Source: Gammaproteobacteria bacterium (GTDB lineage: Bacteria > Pseudomonadota > Gammaproteobacteria > Pseudomonadales > Pseudomonadaceae). Taken from it: 64,000 nt of DNA. The translations under genes were made by a program, and so were the position numbers. Below, piece by piece: positions 17,684 to 26,582 of this stretch (positions within the stretch are counted from its first letter, which is position 1; each line of letters starts with the position of its first letter). The stretch lies in NCBI GenBank assembly GCA_012728315.1, contig JAAYFI010000014.1:28093-92092 (forward strand), written 5' to 3'. Below the pieces are notes generated by a model that worked only from the letters and a program-made list of their open reading frames with translations, searched no databases and had not been told where the DNA came from.

Positions 17684-18880
17684 ATGAGCCGAGTGCAGAT
17701 CGCAATTATTGGTGGAGGCTTGGTTGGCGCCAGCTTAGCCCTGGCCCTACAAGCCGGTGCACGTGAACGGCAATGGAAAATTGTTCTGATTGAACCCTAC
17801 GCCCCGGGCGACAGCTATCAACCCAGTTATGATGCGCGCGCCTCAGCGCTCTCTTACGGCAGTCAACTTATCTATCAACAGCTCGGCGTCTGGAGCAGCA
17901 TTGCACCACGTGCGGAAGCCATCCATGATATTCATATTTCTGATCGCGGCCGCTTTGCCGCTACGCGGATCAGCGCGACGGCAGAACAGGTGCCAGCACT
18001 AGGCTATGTGGTGGAAAACGCTTGGCTCGGCCATTGTTTATGGGCGGCCTTAGATAGCGATATTGTCGAATGGCGCTGCCCGGCGCGCGTGGAAAAAATG
18101 CGCACGCTCGATAAAGGTTATCGCCTGTATCTGGATGACGACAGCAGCCTTGATTGCGACTTAGCCATCCTCGCCGACGGTGGCCGTTCTGGTTTGCGCG
18201 AACAACTGGGGATTTACGCGCAACACACGCCCTACGGCCAAACAGCGCTGATTAGCAATATCAGCAGCAGTCTGCCGCACCAAGGCGTTGCCTTTGAGCG
18301 CTTTACGGAAGCCGGCCCCATGGCTTTACTGCCCCTACCCGAGAACCGCAGCGTGCTGATCTGGACTCGCGAACCCAATGAAGCGCAGCGCCTTTACAAC
18401 TTAGCAGACCACGAATTTTTGCAAGAACTGCAAGCGTGTTTTGGCTATCGTTTAGGCGCGCTGCAGCAGGTGGGCAGCCGCCATTTGTATCCATTAAGCT
18501 TAGTGCAAAGTCGCGAACAAGTACGCGCGCACTTGGTTGTGCTGGGTAATGCCGCCCACAGCCTGCACCCCGTTGCCGGCCAAGGCTACAACCTCTCCTT
18601 GCGCGACAGCATGGCGCTGGCTGACTGTTTATTAGCAAGCCCCCACACGCCAGGCGACTTAAGCACATTGCAACGCTACCAGCATATGCAGCAATTTGAT
18701 CAAGACCTTACCATTGGTTTCTCAGATCGAGTCACCCGCTTATTTTCCAACGGCAAACCTCTGTTAGCCGGTGGTCGTCATTTAGGCTTACTGGGTTTAG
18801 ATCTCGTGCCTGCTGCCAAACACTGGTTTGCCCGTCAAGCCATGGGCTTGGGTGTCCAAAATACACAAGATATAGGCTAA
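17684..18880 (+). CDS. ubiH: 2-octaprenyl-6-methoxyphenol hydroxylase UbiH
   Basis: FAD-dependent monooxygenase of ubiquinone biosynthesis (C1 hydroxylation). The 398-residue protein has the dinucleotide-binding IIGGGLVGASLALAL at the N-terminus, the middle motif LAILADGGRSGLREQ, and the second FAD motif GNAAHSLHPVAGQGYNLSLRD. Assignment to UbiH rather than UbiI rests on position next to pepP and on overall likeness. GGAG precedes the ATG. The paralogue ubiI is two genes downstream in the same operon. Confidence 0.92.
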   Translation: MSRVQIAIIGGGLVGASLALALQAGARERQWKIVLIEPYAPGDSYQPSYDARASALSYGSQLIYQQLGVWSSIAPRAEAIHDIHISDRGRFAATRISATAEQVPALGYVVENAWLGHCLWAALDSDIVEWRCPARVEKMRTLDKGYRLYLDDDSSLDCDLAILADGGRSGLREQLGIYAQHTPYGQTALISNISSSLPHQGVAFERFTEAGPMALLPLPENRSVLIWTREPNEAQRLYNLADHEFLQELQACFGYRLGALQQVGSRHLYPLSLVQSREQVRAHLVVLGNAAHSLHPVAGQGYNLSLRDSMALADCLLASPHTPGDLSTLQRYQHMQQFDQDLTIGFSDRVTRLFSNGKPLLAGGRHLGLLGLDLVPAAKHWFARQAMGLGVQNTQDIG

Positions 18881-18882
18881 CG

Positions 18883-19374
18883 ATGCAGAAGAAACAGCTG
18901 GCGCGTAAGGCTCGCATATTGCGCTGGGTCATGAATCTGTACCCGCCTTACTTAGGAGCCGGGATCAAAGTGCGGCATATCAGCCCAGATTTCCGCAGTG
19001 TACAAGTCAGCATGGGGTTAACTTGGTATAACCGTAACTATGTGCGCACACAGTTTGGCGGCTCACTGTACTCCATGACCGATCCTTTCTATATGTTGAT
19101 GCTCATGGAGAACCTCGGGCGCGACTATGTCGTCTGGGATAAAGCGGCACATATTGAATTTATCAGCCCCGGTAAAGGCACCGTTTATGCTGAGTTTGCA
19201 ATTGATGAGACCATTCTTAGCGATATCCGTCAGCATACCGCTCACGGCGAGAAATACCTGCCCAAATATAAAGCGAGCGTACGCGATGCGCACGGCACCT
19301 TGGTTGCACGCGTGGAAAAAACTTTATATATCCGTCGTAAACCTCAAGCGCAGCTTGCTGGCGCTCCACAGTAG
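18883..19374 (+). CDS. DUF4442 hotdog-fold protein, possible thioesterase
   Basis: A 163-residue protein of the DUF4442 family, related to PaaI/YiiD hot-dog thioesterases. Motifs include VSMGLTWYNRNYVRTQFGGS (the helix-strand core), FYMLMLMENLG and DKAAHIEFISPGKG. It starts 2 nt after ubiH and ends 9 nt before ubiI, so it belongs to the ubiquinone operon; Pseudomonas appears to have the same gene at this position. No substrate is known; acyl-CoA or a quinone precursor thioester is only a guess. Confidence 0.78.
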   Translation: MQKKQLARKARILRWVMNLYPPYLGAGIKVRHISPDFRSVQVSMGLTWYNRNYVRTQFGGSLYSMTDPFYMLMLMENLGRDYVVWDKAAHIEFISPGKGTVYAEFAIDETILSDIRQHTAHGEKYLPKYKASVRDAHGTLVARVEKTLYIRRKPQAQLAGAPQ

Positions 19375-19383
19375 GATTTCAAT

Positions 19384-20601
19384 ATGCACGCAGACTTAAT
19401 TATCGTTGGCGCTGGAATGGTGGGTAGCACCCTGGCCTTAGCGCTTAAAGACAGCGGCCTCAATATTCTCCTGATTGACGGCAGCCCCATGAGTGTTGCG
19501 CCATTTAATCCAAAACACGCTTTTGAACCTCGCGTCAGCGCCCTCTCCATTGCCAGCCAGCGCATTTTACAGCGCGTGGCAGCCTGGCCAGGCATTGTGC
19601 AACGTCGGGCTAGCCCTTACCGCAATATGTATGTCTGGGACGGCTCGGGCACCGGTAAAATTCATTTCTCAGCCAGCAGCGTACATGCCGAGGTACTGGG
19701 TCATATTGTTGAAAACCGTATTGTCCAAGACGCTCTATTAGAGCAACTGCACGACTCTAAAATCGATTTACTGGCACATTCTAGAGTGGAAAATTTACGC
19801 CGCTCGGGCAGTGGCTGGCTATTGCAACTCGAAGGCGGCACTCATATACGCAGCCCTTTAATCATTGCCGCCGATGGCGCTAACTCCACCATACGTCGTC
19901 TCGCAGGTTGCGCCACTCGCGAGTGGGACTACTTGCACCATGCCATCGTCACCAGTATTCGCACTGAAAAGCCCCATCAAGCAACCGCCTGGCAACGCTT
20001 TACCGATGACGGCCCCTTAGCTTTATTACCTTTACAACACCAAGATGGACGCAACTGGTGCTCGATTGTCTGGTCAGTTCCGCCGCAACACGCACAGCAG
20101 CTTATGGCACTCAATGACGCCGATTTTTGTCAGGCACTTGCTGACGCCTGCGAACATCGCTTAGGAGCCATTGAACACGCTGATCAGCGCTACAGTATCC
20201 CCCTGCGCCAGCGCCACGCTAAACGCTATATTCAACCCGGCTTAGCACTTATCGGTGATGCTGCACACAGTATTCATCCACTGGCTGGGCAAGGGGTGAA
20301 TTTAGGTTTTTTAGATGCAGCTGTATTGGCTGAAACCCTGTTACATGCATTACAGCGCGGTGAAAACATTGCTAGCGAGCCTGTTCTGAGCCGCTTTGAA
20401 CGCCGCCGTATGCCGCATAACTTAGCCATGATGGCGGCCATGGAAGGCTTCCAGCACCTGTTCCAGGCCGATGCCCTGCTGATGCGCTGGTTACGCAATA
20501 GTGGCCTTAAAATGGTGGACAACCTCGATGAAGCGAAAGCTTTATTTATTCGCCAAGCGCTCGGTTTAGGTATTGATCTGCCCAATCTAGCCAAGCCTTA
20601 G
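19384..20601 (+). CDS. ubiI: UbiI/VisC-type FAD-dependent ubiquinone hydroxylase
   Basis: 405-residue monooxygenase paralogous to UbiH, with IIVGAGMVGSTLALALK at the N-terminus, IIAADGANSTIRRLAG in the middle and GDAAHSIHPLAGQGVNLGFLD near residue 290. UbiI hydroxylates C5 of the quinone ring in aerobic ubiquinone synthesis. A probable hairpin terminator follows, marking the end of the ygfB-pepP-ubiH-DUF4442-ubiI operon. Confidence 0.9.
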   Translation: MHADLIIVGAGMVGSTLALALKDSGLNILLIDGSPMSVAPFNPKHAFEPRVSALSIASQRILQRVAAWPGIVQRRASPYRNMYVWDGSGTGKIHFSASSVHAEVLGHIVENRIVQDALLEQLHDSKIDLLAHSRVENLRRSGSGWLLQLEGGTHIRSPLIIAADGANSTIRRLAGCATREWDYLHHAIVTSIRTEKPHQATAWQRFTDDGPLALLPLQHQDGRNWCSIVWSVPPQHAQQLMALNDADFCQALADACEHRLGAIEHADQRYSIPLRQRHAKRYIQPGLALIGDAAHSIHPLAGQGVNLGFLDAAVLAETLLHALQRGENIASEPVLSRFERRRMPHNLAMMAAMEGFQHLFQADALLMRWLRNSGLKMVDNLDEAKALFIRQALGLGIDLPNLAKP

Positions 20602-20633
20602 CGGGCACTTGCTGCAACGAACACTATGAAAAT

Positions 20634-20650
20634 GCTGCGACTCTCGCAGC
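20634..20650 (+). terminator. Hairpin after ubiI
   Basis: Perfect 7-bp arms GCTGCGA/TCGCAGC around a 3-nt loop, about 30 nt after the ubiI stop. There is no T-run after it, so intrinsic termination is uncertain. Confidence 0.45.
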
Positions 20651-20706
20651 CTTGATCTAAAGCAAGGGAATGCAAATTTATCAGCAATTCAGTTGATAAA
20701 CTAAAT

Positions 20707-20725
20707 GCAAGTAACTATCATTTAC
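20707..20725 (+). promoter_or_regulatory. Possible Fur box upstream of the iron-binding protein gene
   Basis: The 19 bp beginning GCAAGTAACT and ending ATCATTTAC match the Fur consensus at 11 of 19 positions, all of the core ATCATT included. It lies 28 bp before the chosen ATG. Fur control would be expected for the product, but the match is only moderate. Confidence 0.35.
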
Positions 20726-20752
20726 ATGTATTCAAACCAACTTGAGGTTGCT

Positions 20753-21754
20753 ATGTCGATTCGTAAACCCATTCTCGCGGCGCTTGCCTTCAGTGTCATC
20801 GCCGGTCATGTCCAAGCTGCAGACGATATCGTTGTTTACTCATCACGTATCGACGAGCTGATTAAACCCGTATTTGATAAATACACTGAGCAAACCGGTG
20901 TCAATATCAAATTTATTACGGATAAAGAAGCACCTTTAATGGCGCGTCTCAAAGCTGAGGGCGCTAACACTCCTGCGGACCTGTTAATCACGGTCGACGC
21001 AGGCAACCTCTGGCAAGCCGAGCAAATGGATATTTTGCAAGCGTTCAACTCTGAGACCATTAAAGAAAATATTCCAGCGCAATACCGCTCAAGTCACGAT
21101 AAATGGACCGGCTTATCACTGCGTGCACGCACCATTGCTTACTCAACCGATCGCGTCTCACCTGAAGAGCTCAGCACCTATGAAGCTTTAGCCGACAAAA
21201 ACTGGGAAGGTCGCCTGTGCCTGCGTACCAGCAAAAAAGTATATAACCAGTCATTAACCGCTACATTGATTGAAACGCATGGCGCCGAAAACACTGAAAA
21301 ACTGATTAAATCTTGGATCGGCAACTTAGCCACTGACGTCTTCTCTGATGACACAGCGCTGCTGCAAGCCATCGATGCGGGTCAGTGTGATGTCGGTATC
21401 GTCAACACTTACTACTACGGTCGTTTGCACAAACAAAACCCAGACCTGAAAGTGAAACTGTTCTGGCCTAACCAAGATGATCGCGGTGTACACGTCAACT
21501 TATCCGGTGCGGGTATTACTAAATACGCCCCTCATGCTGATCAAGCACGTAAACTCTTAGAGTGGATGACTACCGGCGAAGCACAAAGCATCTTTGCTGG
21601 CGTTAACCAAGAGTTTCCTGCCAATCCAAGCGTTGAACCTTCCGCAGAAGTAGCTGCTTGGGGTTCATTTAAAGCGGACACTATTCCAGTGGAAGTGGCG
21701 GGTCAGCGTCAAGCTGAAGCGATTCGTTTAATGGATCGTGCGGGCTGGCGCTAA
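20753..21754 (+). CDS. Fe(III) ABC transporter periplasmic binding protein (FbpA/FutA-like)
   Basis: 333-residue secreted binding protein. The signal peptide ([22 protein letters not shown]) is followed by the mature start [19 protein letters not shown], as in ferric-binding proteins. A conserved pair of tyrosines sits in [11 protein letters not shown], the usual iron-phenolate ligands. GAGG precedes the ATG at 20753; the in-frame ATG at 20705 would disrupt the signal peptide. The permease and ATPase genes expected of the system are absent: a terminator follows and the next gene is on the other strand. Confidence 0.87.
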   Translation: MSIRKPILAALAFSVIAGHVQAADDIVVYSSRIDELIKPVFDKYTEQTGVNIKFITDKEAPLMARLKAEGANTPADLLITVDAGNLWQAEQMDILQAFNSETIKENIPAQYRSSHDKWTGLSLRARTIAYSTDRVSPEELSTYEALADKNWEGRLCLRTSKKVYNQSLTATLIETHGAENTEKLIKSWIGNLATDVFSDDTALLQAIDAGQCDVGIVNTYYYGRLHKQNPDLKVKLFWPNQDDRGVHVNLSGAGITKYAPHADQARKLLEWMTTGEAQSIFAGVNQEFPANPSVEPSAEVAAWGSFKADTIPVEVAGQRQAEAIRLMDRAGWR

Positions 21755-21778
21755 TTTCTGCAGCGCACAACTGTTGAT

Positions 21779-21802
21779 ACAAACCGCCTTAGGGCGGTTT
21801 GT
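21779..21802 (+). terminator. Intrinsic terminator after the iron-binding protein gene
   Basis: A 10-bp stem (ACAAACCGCC with GGCGGTTTGT) and a 4-nt loop just after the stop codon; the stem is G+C-rich at the top with a T-rich 3' arm. It lies 6 bp from the end of the convergent yigZ gene, and read on the other strand it could serve that gene too. Confidence 0.8.
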
Positions 21803-21807
21803 TGCAT

Positions 21808-22398
21808 TTACAGCTCGGTCACTTTTTGCAAAGAACGGCTGCCGCGCGTGGCTTCCCGCAGCGCCTCTTGCAATACAGCAACTTCGGCCTCAGGCACAGC
21901 TAAACTAAGCCAAGCCCCTTCGGCATCAAATTCTTCACTCTGAATAATGCCTCCGGCCTCGCTAATCCGCACCTTAAAAATATCCAAGTAGGTGTAAGGG
22001 CAATGCCCTGCCAAGCCTATACGTGGCACCCGTAGCTCACTGTCTGCTGTCTGCAAAACCTGATGTGCACAGCCGCCATACGCACGCGCCAAACCACCTG
22101 TACCCAGCTGAATACCGCCATACCAACGCGTTACTACAATTAAAACCTGATCAAATTGTTGATTTTCAATTGCAGCTAAAATTGGACGCCCCGCTGTACC
22201 GCTGGGCTCACCGTCATCATTAAAGCGGTATTGTTCTGCACAACGCCAAGCCCAACAATTGTGTGACGCCGCCGGCGTACTTAACTGCGCAATCAGCTCT
22301 GGGGCTTGCTCTGCACAAGGTAAAAAAACCGCTTGAGCAAGGAAGCGGCTTTTACGAATGTCCTCTTGATAGCTGTGTGCTGCCTTGATAATGCGCAT
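21808..22398 (-). CDS. YigZ/IMPACT family protein (UPF0029)
   Basis: 196-residue protein with the IMPACT N-terminal domain, shown by KSRFLAQAV near the start, YRFNDDGEPSGTAGRPIL and VVTRWYGGIQLGTGGLARAY, followed by a DUF1949-like C-terminal domain. Eukaryotic IMPACT regulates Gcn2; the bacterial role is unclear. The ATG at 22398 is chosen over a TTG four codons upstream. It is a single gene, convergent with the iron-binding protein gene. Confidence 0.88.
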   Translation of the reverse strand: MRIIKAAHSYQEDIRKSRFLAQAVFLPCAEQAPELIAQLSTPAASHNCWAWRCAEQYRFNDDGEPSGTAGRPILAAIENQQFDQVLIVVTRWYGGIQLGTGGLARAYGGCAHQVLQTADSELRVPRIGLAGHCPYTYLDIFKVRISEAGGIIQSEEFDAEGAWLSLAVPEAEVAVLQEALREATRGSRSLQKVTEL

Positions 22399-22514
22399 CT
22401 TGATTCTCAATAACTGTCAAAGGTTTTACTGCACAGCCTAGCTGCTGGGCCATAGCACAACGCAAGCCCTAGCAAGCAGCCTGCGTAACTTGCCACCACG
22501 CACAGTCATTTTAG

Positions 22515-23171
22515 TTAAATTACAGTGAAAATCTCATCGGCTGCTAAGCGTGATTTAGGCAAGGTCGCGTTAAAGTCTGCCGCAGCATGATAGCCCAGCG
22601 CCACTGCTGTCACAGCGGTGAGGTCACGTTCATTTAAGGCAAACTCTGCATTGAGCACAGCCTGATCAATGCCTTCCAAGGGTACCGCATCAATCCCGAG
22701 CAACCCCGCACCCAATAAAAAACCACCCATATTCAAATACACTTGTTTTTCCAACCAGTGCGATACATCTTTTTTCAGATATTGATGCTCATTAAGATAA
22801 GCAACACGGGTGTTATGCGCTGCAGCTTTAATATCCGGCGATGCAGCAAAACGACCATCACGCTCTTCTGCAGCCAGCACCTTCTGCAAATGTGCTTCAT
22901 CAATCTGCGTACGCGAGCAAAACAACACCACATGCGAAGCATTAAGAATTTTAGCCTCGTTATAGCTGTAACTACCGCCCGCGCCCTTAGCCACACGCGC
23001 TTTACCTTCATCACTACTGGCGACAATAAAATGCCACGGCTGAATATTAGTACTGGATGGACTTAAGCGCAGCAAGGCAAATAACTGCTCAACAATAGAT
23101 TCAGGTAATTTCTTTGTCGCATCAAAGGCCTTAGTCGCATAACGACGATTTAACGCAGCAATTAATGACAT
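22515..23171 (-). CDS. NAD(P)H nitroreductase (NfsB-like)
   Basis: 218-residue FMN-dependent oxidoreductase of the nitroreductase family. Family marks are RRYATKAFD at the N-terminus (FMN phosphate contacts), LRLSPSSTNIQPWHFIV, and the C-terminal TAVTAVALGYHAAADF. Size and motifs fit oxygen-insensitive NfsB or dihydropteridine reductase. GAGGT precedes the ATG. The natural substrate is unknown, possibly quinones or nitroaromatics. A dead short-chain dehydrogenase lies upstream in divergent orientation. Confidence 0.88.
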   Translation of the reverse strand: MSLIAALNRRYATKAFDATKKLPESIVEQLFALLRLSPSSTNIQPWHFIVASSDEGKARVAKGAGGSYSYNEAKILNASHVVLFCSRTQIDEAHLQKVLAAEERDGRFAASPDIKAAAHNTRVAYLNEHQYLKKDVSHWLEKQVYLNMGGFLLGAGLLGIDAVPLEGIDQAVLNAEFALNERDLTAVTAVALGYHAAADFNATLPKSRLAADEIFTVI

Positions 23172-23329
23172 ACAACACCTCTTTTAACAATGTATAGATT
23201 CATATTTTTAATTAACACACGCACCATAAGCAGGTTTAAATAGAAGGTATATAAACCCACACTTGCAGACTCAGCCTACAGGTATTTCGCCACAGGCTAA
23301 AAATAACAGATACATCTAACTATACACAT

Positions 23330-23470
23330 GATGCCTTTGCGAAACATATTTCACTGCAACGTGTGGCGCAGCCTGAAGAAGTCAGCGCATGAGTGCTTTA
23401 CTTAGCTGCAAATGACTCCAGCTATTCAACGGGCGCTGAGTTTATTGTTGATGGCGGTTTAACCGCGTAA
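23330..23470 (+). pseudogene. Remnant of a short-chain dehydrogenase/reductase (C-terminal end only)
   Basis: The + frame ending at the TAA at 23470 reads RVAQPEEVSA, an in-frame TGA at 23390-23392, then VLYLAANDSSYSTGAEFIVD and GGLTA. This is the unmistakable C-terminus of a classical SDR (the YLA...S.Y.TG.....DGG motif). The catalytic Tyr-x3-Lys and the Rossmann N-terminus are not present upstream, so only about the last 45 residues survive, broken by a stop. The gene has been deleted and is decaying; its former function cannot be read. Confidence 0.85.
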
Positions 23471-23478
23471 TAATACTT

Positions 23479-23515
23479 ACAAGCGGATAAGCAGCCTTGC
23501 TGCTGATCCGCTTGT
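23479..23515. terminator. Strong hairpin after the SDR remnant
   Basis: Arms ACAAGCGGAT and ATCCGCTTGT pair perfectly, with an inner GCAGC/GCTGC stem and a short loop. It sits 8 bp after the dead gene stop and is probably its surviving terminator. The T-tract is poor on the + strand and A/T-rich on the other. Confidence 0.65.
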
Positions 23516-23569
23516 TATACCTATTGTTTGGGCTGAAGGCAGATAAAAATACACAGGCCAGCCCTGTGG

Positions 23570-23785
23570 TCATATCCAGCCTTGGCGCCAATGCGCACTG
23601 TTTTTTAAGATCTGCCAGTCAATGCTTTCTGCACGTTTAGATAAGATGGCTTCGAGCACACAGTGCTCAACATGACCCTCTTCAGAAAACTTCACTTCTG
23701 TGATGAGAAAGTGTTTTTCTTTATTGACGGGAACCACAGCTGTCCATTTACTGTGTAGCAGTTTTTTAGGATTGATTTGATGCAC
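23570..23785 (-). CDS. TIGR02450 family small tryptophan-containing protein
   Basis: 71-residue protein matching the TIGR02450 family from end to end: INPKKLLHSKWTAVVPVNKE, KHFLITEV, VLEAILSKR and IDW...WRQGW at the C-terminus. Function is unknown. Translation is placed at the GTG at 23785 because AAGGAG lies 6 nt before it; the frame stays open further upstream to 23869, but that part has no family similarity. Confidence 0.8.
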   Translation of the reverse strand: MHQINPKKLLHSKWTAVVPVNKEKHFLITEVKFSEEGHVEHCVLEAILSKRAESIDWQILKNSAHWRQGWI

Positions 23786-23921
23786 GCAACGCTCCTTATT
23801 AGGACATTCAGTTAAATCACTTGCTGTAGCGCCATTGAGCCAATACCCGCCTGCCACTCTACAGAACATGTCTGCTATCTTAGTCCTATCAATGACTCAC
23901 TGTGCAAGAAAGGTCAGCGCT

Positions 23922-24365
23922 GTGCAAACGATTCTCCCACCCACTGAAAGCCTTACCGTTGAATTTAAAAGTGATCGCAATGGTTATCCGGATCGCGAAC
24001 TGATCGAAGCCTTAACCTGCCTTGCCAACAGTGCGGGGGGAGAATTGTGGTTAGGGGTGGAAGATAATGCTACGCCCAGCGGTCTGCACAGAAAACATCG
24101 CAACATAAAACAACTGACCGCATTAATTGCCGAGCAAACACAGCCGCCATTAATGGTTGCAATTGAAAAATACGCCATTGACAACATCACCGTAGCAAAA
24201 ATTACTGTGCCACGCTCCAAGGTCTGGGTTGCCACCTTAGAAGGCATCTATTTACAGCGCCGCCTAAAAGCCGATGGCAGCCCTGAATGCATCCGGATAA
24301 CACCCGACAGCCCATGCCCTTCTGCGCGATGCACTGCGACTGCTGAGCAACAAAACATAATATAA
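23922..24365 (+). CDS. AlbA_2 (Schlafen-type) domain protein, probably truncated
   Basis: 147 residues covering the AlbA_2 domain: TLPPTESLT-like start, VEFKSDRNGY, EALTCLANSAGGELWLGVED and IYLQRRLKADGSPEC. Full-length relatives continue for about 300 more residues (a winged-helix region and often a divergent ATPase-like domain). Here the frame ends about 20 residues later in sequence unlike the family. It is either a decayed remnant or a stand-alone domain. The GTG start has AAAGG upstream; ATGs at 23869 and 23892 are alternatives. Confidence 0.55.
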   Translation: MQTILPPTESLTVEFKSDRNGYPDRELIEALTCLANSAGGELWLGVEDNATPSGLHRKHRNIKQLTALIAEQTQPPLMVAIEKYAIDNITVAKITVPRSKVWVATLEGIYLQRRLKADGSPECIRITPDSPCPSARCTATAEQQNII

Positions 24366-24677
24366 AAATATAAAGCAACTAATAATCAACCAGCCTATTA
24401 AAATCTTCTCGATCTATACGCTGAAATCATAATAAAATCATTGCACTAAAAAGTTTATTTTCAACAAACTAAATTTAAATCACGCTTATATTACCGAGCG
24501 CTGCCTTAGCATGAGCTAAAGTTAAAAAACCTCACTTAAAGCAAGCATTTTTGTTTTATATGAGCCTATACACTGAGCGACTCTTTAGGGATAAATTTGG
24601 GTCTTTTTTATTCCATATCTGCTGTGGGTTTTAGACTCAGCAAACACCCAGCAGATACCAAGCGAGGCTTTATTGCG
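24366..24677. other. A+T-rich intergenic region before the chemoreceptor gene
   Basis: About 310 bp with no gene, repeat or convincing promoter. A perfect ANR/DNR-type box (TTGAT-N4-ATCAA) was looked for, because of the nitrate-sensor-like product, and was not found. Confidence 0.4.
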
Positions 24678-26282
24678 ATGCGAAAGTCGATAACCAACAT
24701 GATTCAGTGGGCCTTACACAGTATTGGCATACGCAGTATTGATAAGCAGTTTCTATTTTCCTACAGCTTAATCGCGTTTTTCACCTCTGTCGTTGCTGTT
24801 CACTTATTCTTATCAACGAGCAATGATGCCGCAGGCATCAACCTCGCTGGCGCACAGCGGATGCTCAGCCAGAAAGTTGCCAAAGAAGCGTTATTAGCCG
24901 GACAAGGGTTAGGCAATAAGGATGCGGTGCTGGCCACCATAACTCAGTTTGAAAACGCGCATCAATCCTTACTCAAAGGCGATCCACAGCTGAATATTTC
25001 CGCGATAACCGATAAGCAAGCTTTATCGCAATTACACCAGGTCGAACAGCTCTGGCATAACTATAAACAAGCGATCTTGAACTATATTGACAACCCGTCA
25101 AACCCTACCTTTATGCAGGATGTGTATGAACAATCTCCCGTACTGCTGAAGGAAATGAACGCTGCTGTGTTAATGCTGGAAGCGCAAGCCAACCGCGATA
25201 GCAAGTTACAAACGCTATTGGCTGCCGCGGCTTCAGTGGTTGTTTTAATTCTTGTCACTTTAGGCCGTATGTTTGGTATGACGGTACTGATGCAGCAAGT
25301 CACTTATTTGCAAAAAAATCTAGAAGCTGTCGGCGATGGTGACTTCTCCAATACCTTGATAATCGACAACCCAGACAATGAAATGGGCCGCATGTTCAGC
25401 GCTTATAACAATATGATCACCCATATTGGTGAAATTGTCGGCGGGGTGATCCAGTCAACGGCAGCGGTGAGCGGGCACATTGATAATATTGGTCAACGTC
25501 TAGAAGCCACAGTTCGCGGTGTCGAGCGTCAGCACTCTGAAATTGATCAAGTCGCAGCGGCGATGAATGAGATGGCCGCAACGGTTCAAGAAGTCGCACA
25601 AAACACAGTACAAACCGCCGACTCTGCCCGACAAGCGCGCGAAGAAGCCGTGAGTGGACATCTTGTTGTCACCCAGACCATCCAGAGCATCAGCGCTTTA
25701 GCACAACAAATTGAGGAAGCTGTACAGGTTATGTTGCTGTTACAGCAAGACAGCCTTGAAGTAGGTCAAGTGATGTCCGTGATCAGCAGTATTGCTGAAC
25801 AAACCAACTTATTAGCGCTCAACGCGGCAATTGAAGCTGCACGCGCCGGAGAGCAAGGTCGCGGCTTTGCGGTAGTCGCTGATGAGGTGCGCAGCTTGGC
25901 ACAGCGCACACAAAAATCCACCGAAGAAATTCGCGTGATTATTGAGCGCCTGCAAACACAATCCACTAAAGCCGCAGATATGATGAAGCACAGCCAAGAA
26001 CGTGCACAAGACACCGTACAGGCAACCAACACAGCGGACACGGCTTTAACCCAGATTGTCGATTCAGTCTCTTTAATTACGGATATGAGCAACCAAATTG
26101 CCACGGCCGCAGAAGAACAAAGCCAAGTGACCATAGAAATGGATAAATCCATTACAAATATCAAAGGTATTGCGCAGCAAACCATGACAGACGCCTCGCA
26201 AACCGTACAGGCATCTGCTGAAATCCATGCGCGCATGAAACAACTACGCGAACTGATTTCACGCTTCCGCACCCATGTTTAA
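24678..26282 (+). CDS. Methyl-accepting chemotaxis protein with NarX/PilJ-like sensor domain
   Basis: 534-residue chemoreceptor. A first membrane helix at about 31-52 ([19 protein letters not shown]) is followed by the type IV pili/NarX-type methyl-accepting domain with a P-box-like helix [20 protein letters not shown] second helix lies at about 182-202, then HAMP and a cytoplasmic signalling hairpin whose tip reads [20 protein letters not shown] and [19 protein letters not shown]. aeruginosa McpN, a nitrate receptor, has this architecture, so nitrate or nitrite is the favoured ligand by inference. There is no C-terminal CheR-binding pentapeptide. The ATG at 24678 is preferred to one at 24597, which adds 27 unconserved residues. 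Confidence 0.88.
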   Translation: MRKSITNMIQWALHSIGIRSIDKQFLFSYSLIAFFTSVVAVHLFLSTSNDAAGINLAGAQRMLSQKVAKEALLAGQGLGNKDAVLATITQFENAHQSLLKGDPQLNISAITDKQALSQLHQVEQLWHNYKQAILNYIDNPSNPTFMQDVYEQSPVLLKEMNAAVLMLEAQANRDSKLQTLLAAAASVVVLILVTLGRMFGMTVLMQQVTYLQKNLEAVGDGDFSNTLIIDNPDNEMGRMFSAYNNMITHIGEIVGGVIQSTAAVSGHIDNIGQRLEATVRGVERQHSEIDQVAAAMNEMAATVQEVAQNTVQTADSARQAREEAVSGHLVVTQTIQSISALAQQIEEAVQVMLLLQQDSLEVGQVMSVISSIAEQTNLLALNAAIEAARAGEQGRGFAVVADEVRSLAQRTQKSTEEIRVIIERLQTQSTKAADMMKHSQERAQDTVQATNTADTALTQIVDSVSLITDMSNQIATAAEEQSQVTIEMDKSITNIKGIAQQTMTDASQTVQASAEIHARMKQLRELISRFRTHV

Positions 26283-26582
26283 AATCAGGATTCACAGTTG
26301 AGTCCAACAGAGCAGCAGCGCTAAGCCAAGCGCTTTAACGCTGCTACTCTGTGGCAATGAAAAAACAGCGCAGGTGCCGCTCTACGCAAGCGATGACGCG
26401 GTTTAATCAACTCAGCAACGCTTGCGTTTGAGTTAAAATTGCAGTAAAAGCCGTACCCAATTCAATAAACTCGATACATAGACCAGCAAAGTAAACCGTA
26501 AAATATATAGAACGGCCTAAATAGACAGGCTTTATGACCCCAGTCAGAACTGACTACATTCATATTTTTAAGATCTTAAAAC
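26283..26582. other. Intergenic region with two hairpins
   Basis: A hairpin with arms AGAGCAGCAGCG/CGCTGCTACTCT (one mismatch, with an inner AGCGCT palindrome) spans 26308-26351 right after the chemoreceptor gene and probably protects or ends its transcript. A 9-bp repeat ACGCAAGCG/CGCTTGCGT with a wide spacer follows near 26382-26425. No promoter for the next gene was identified with confidence. Confidence 0.4.
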
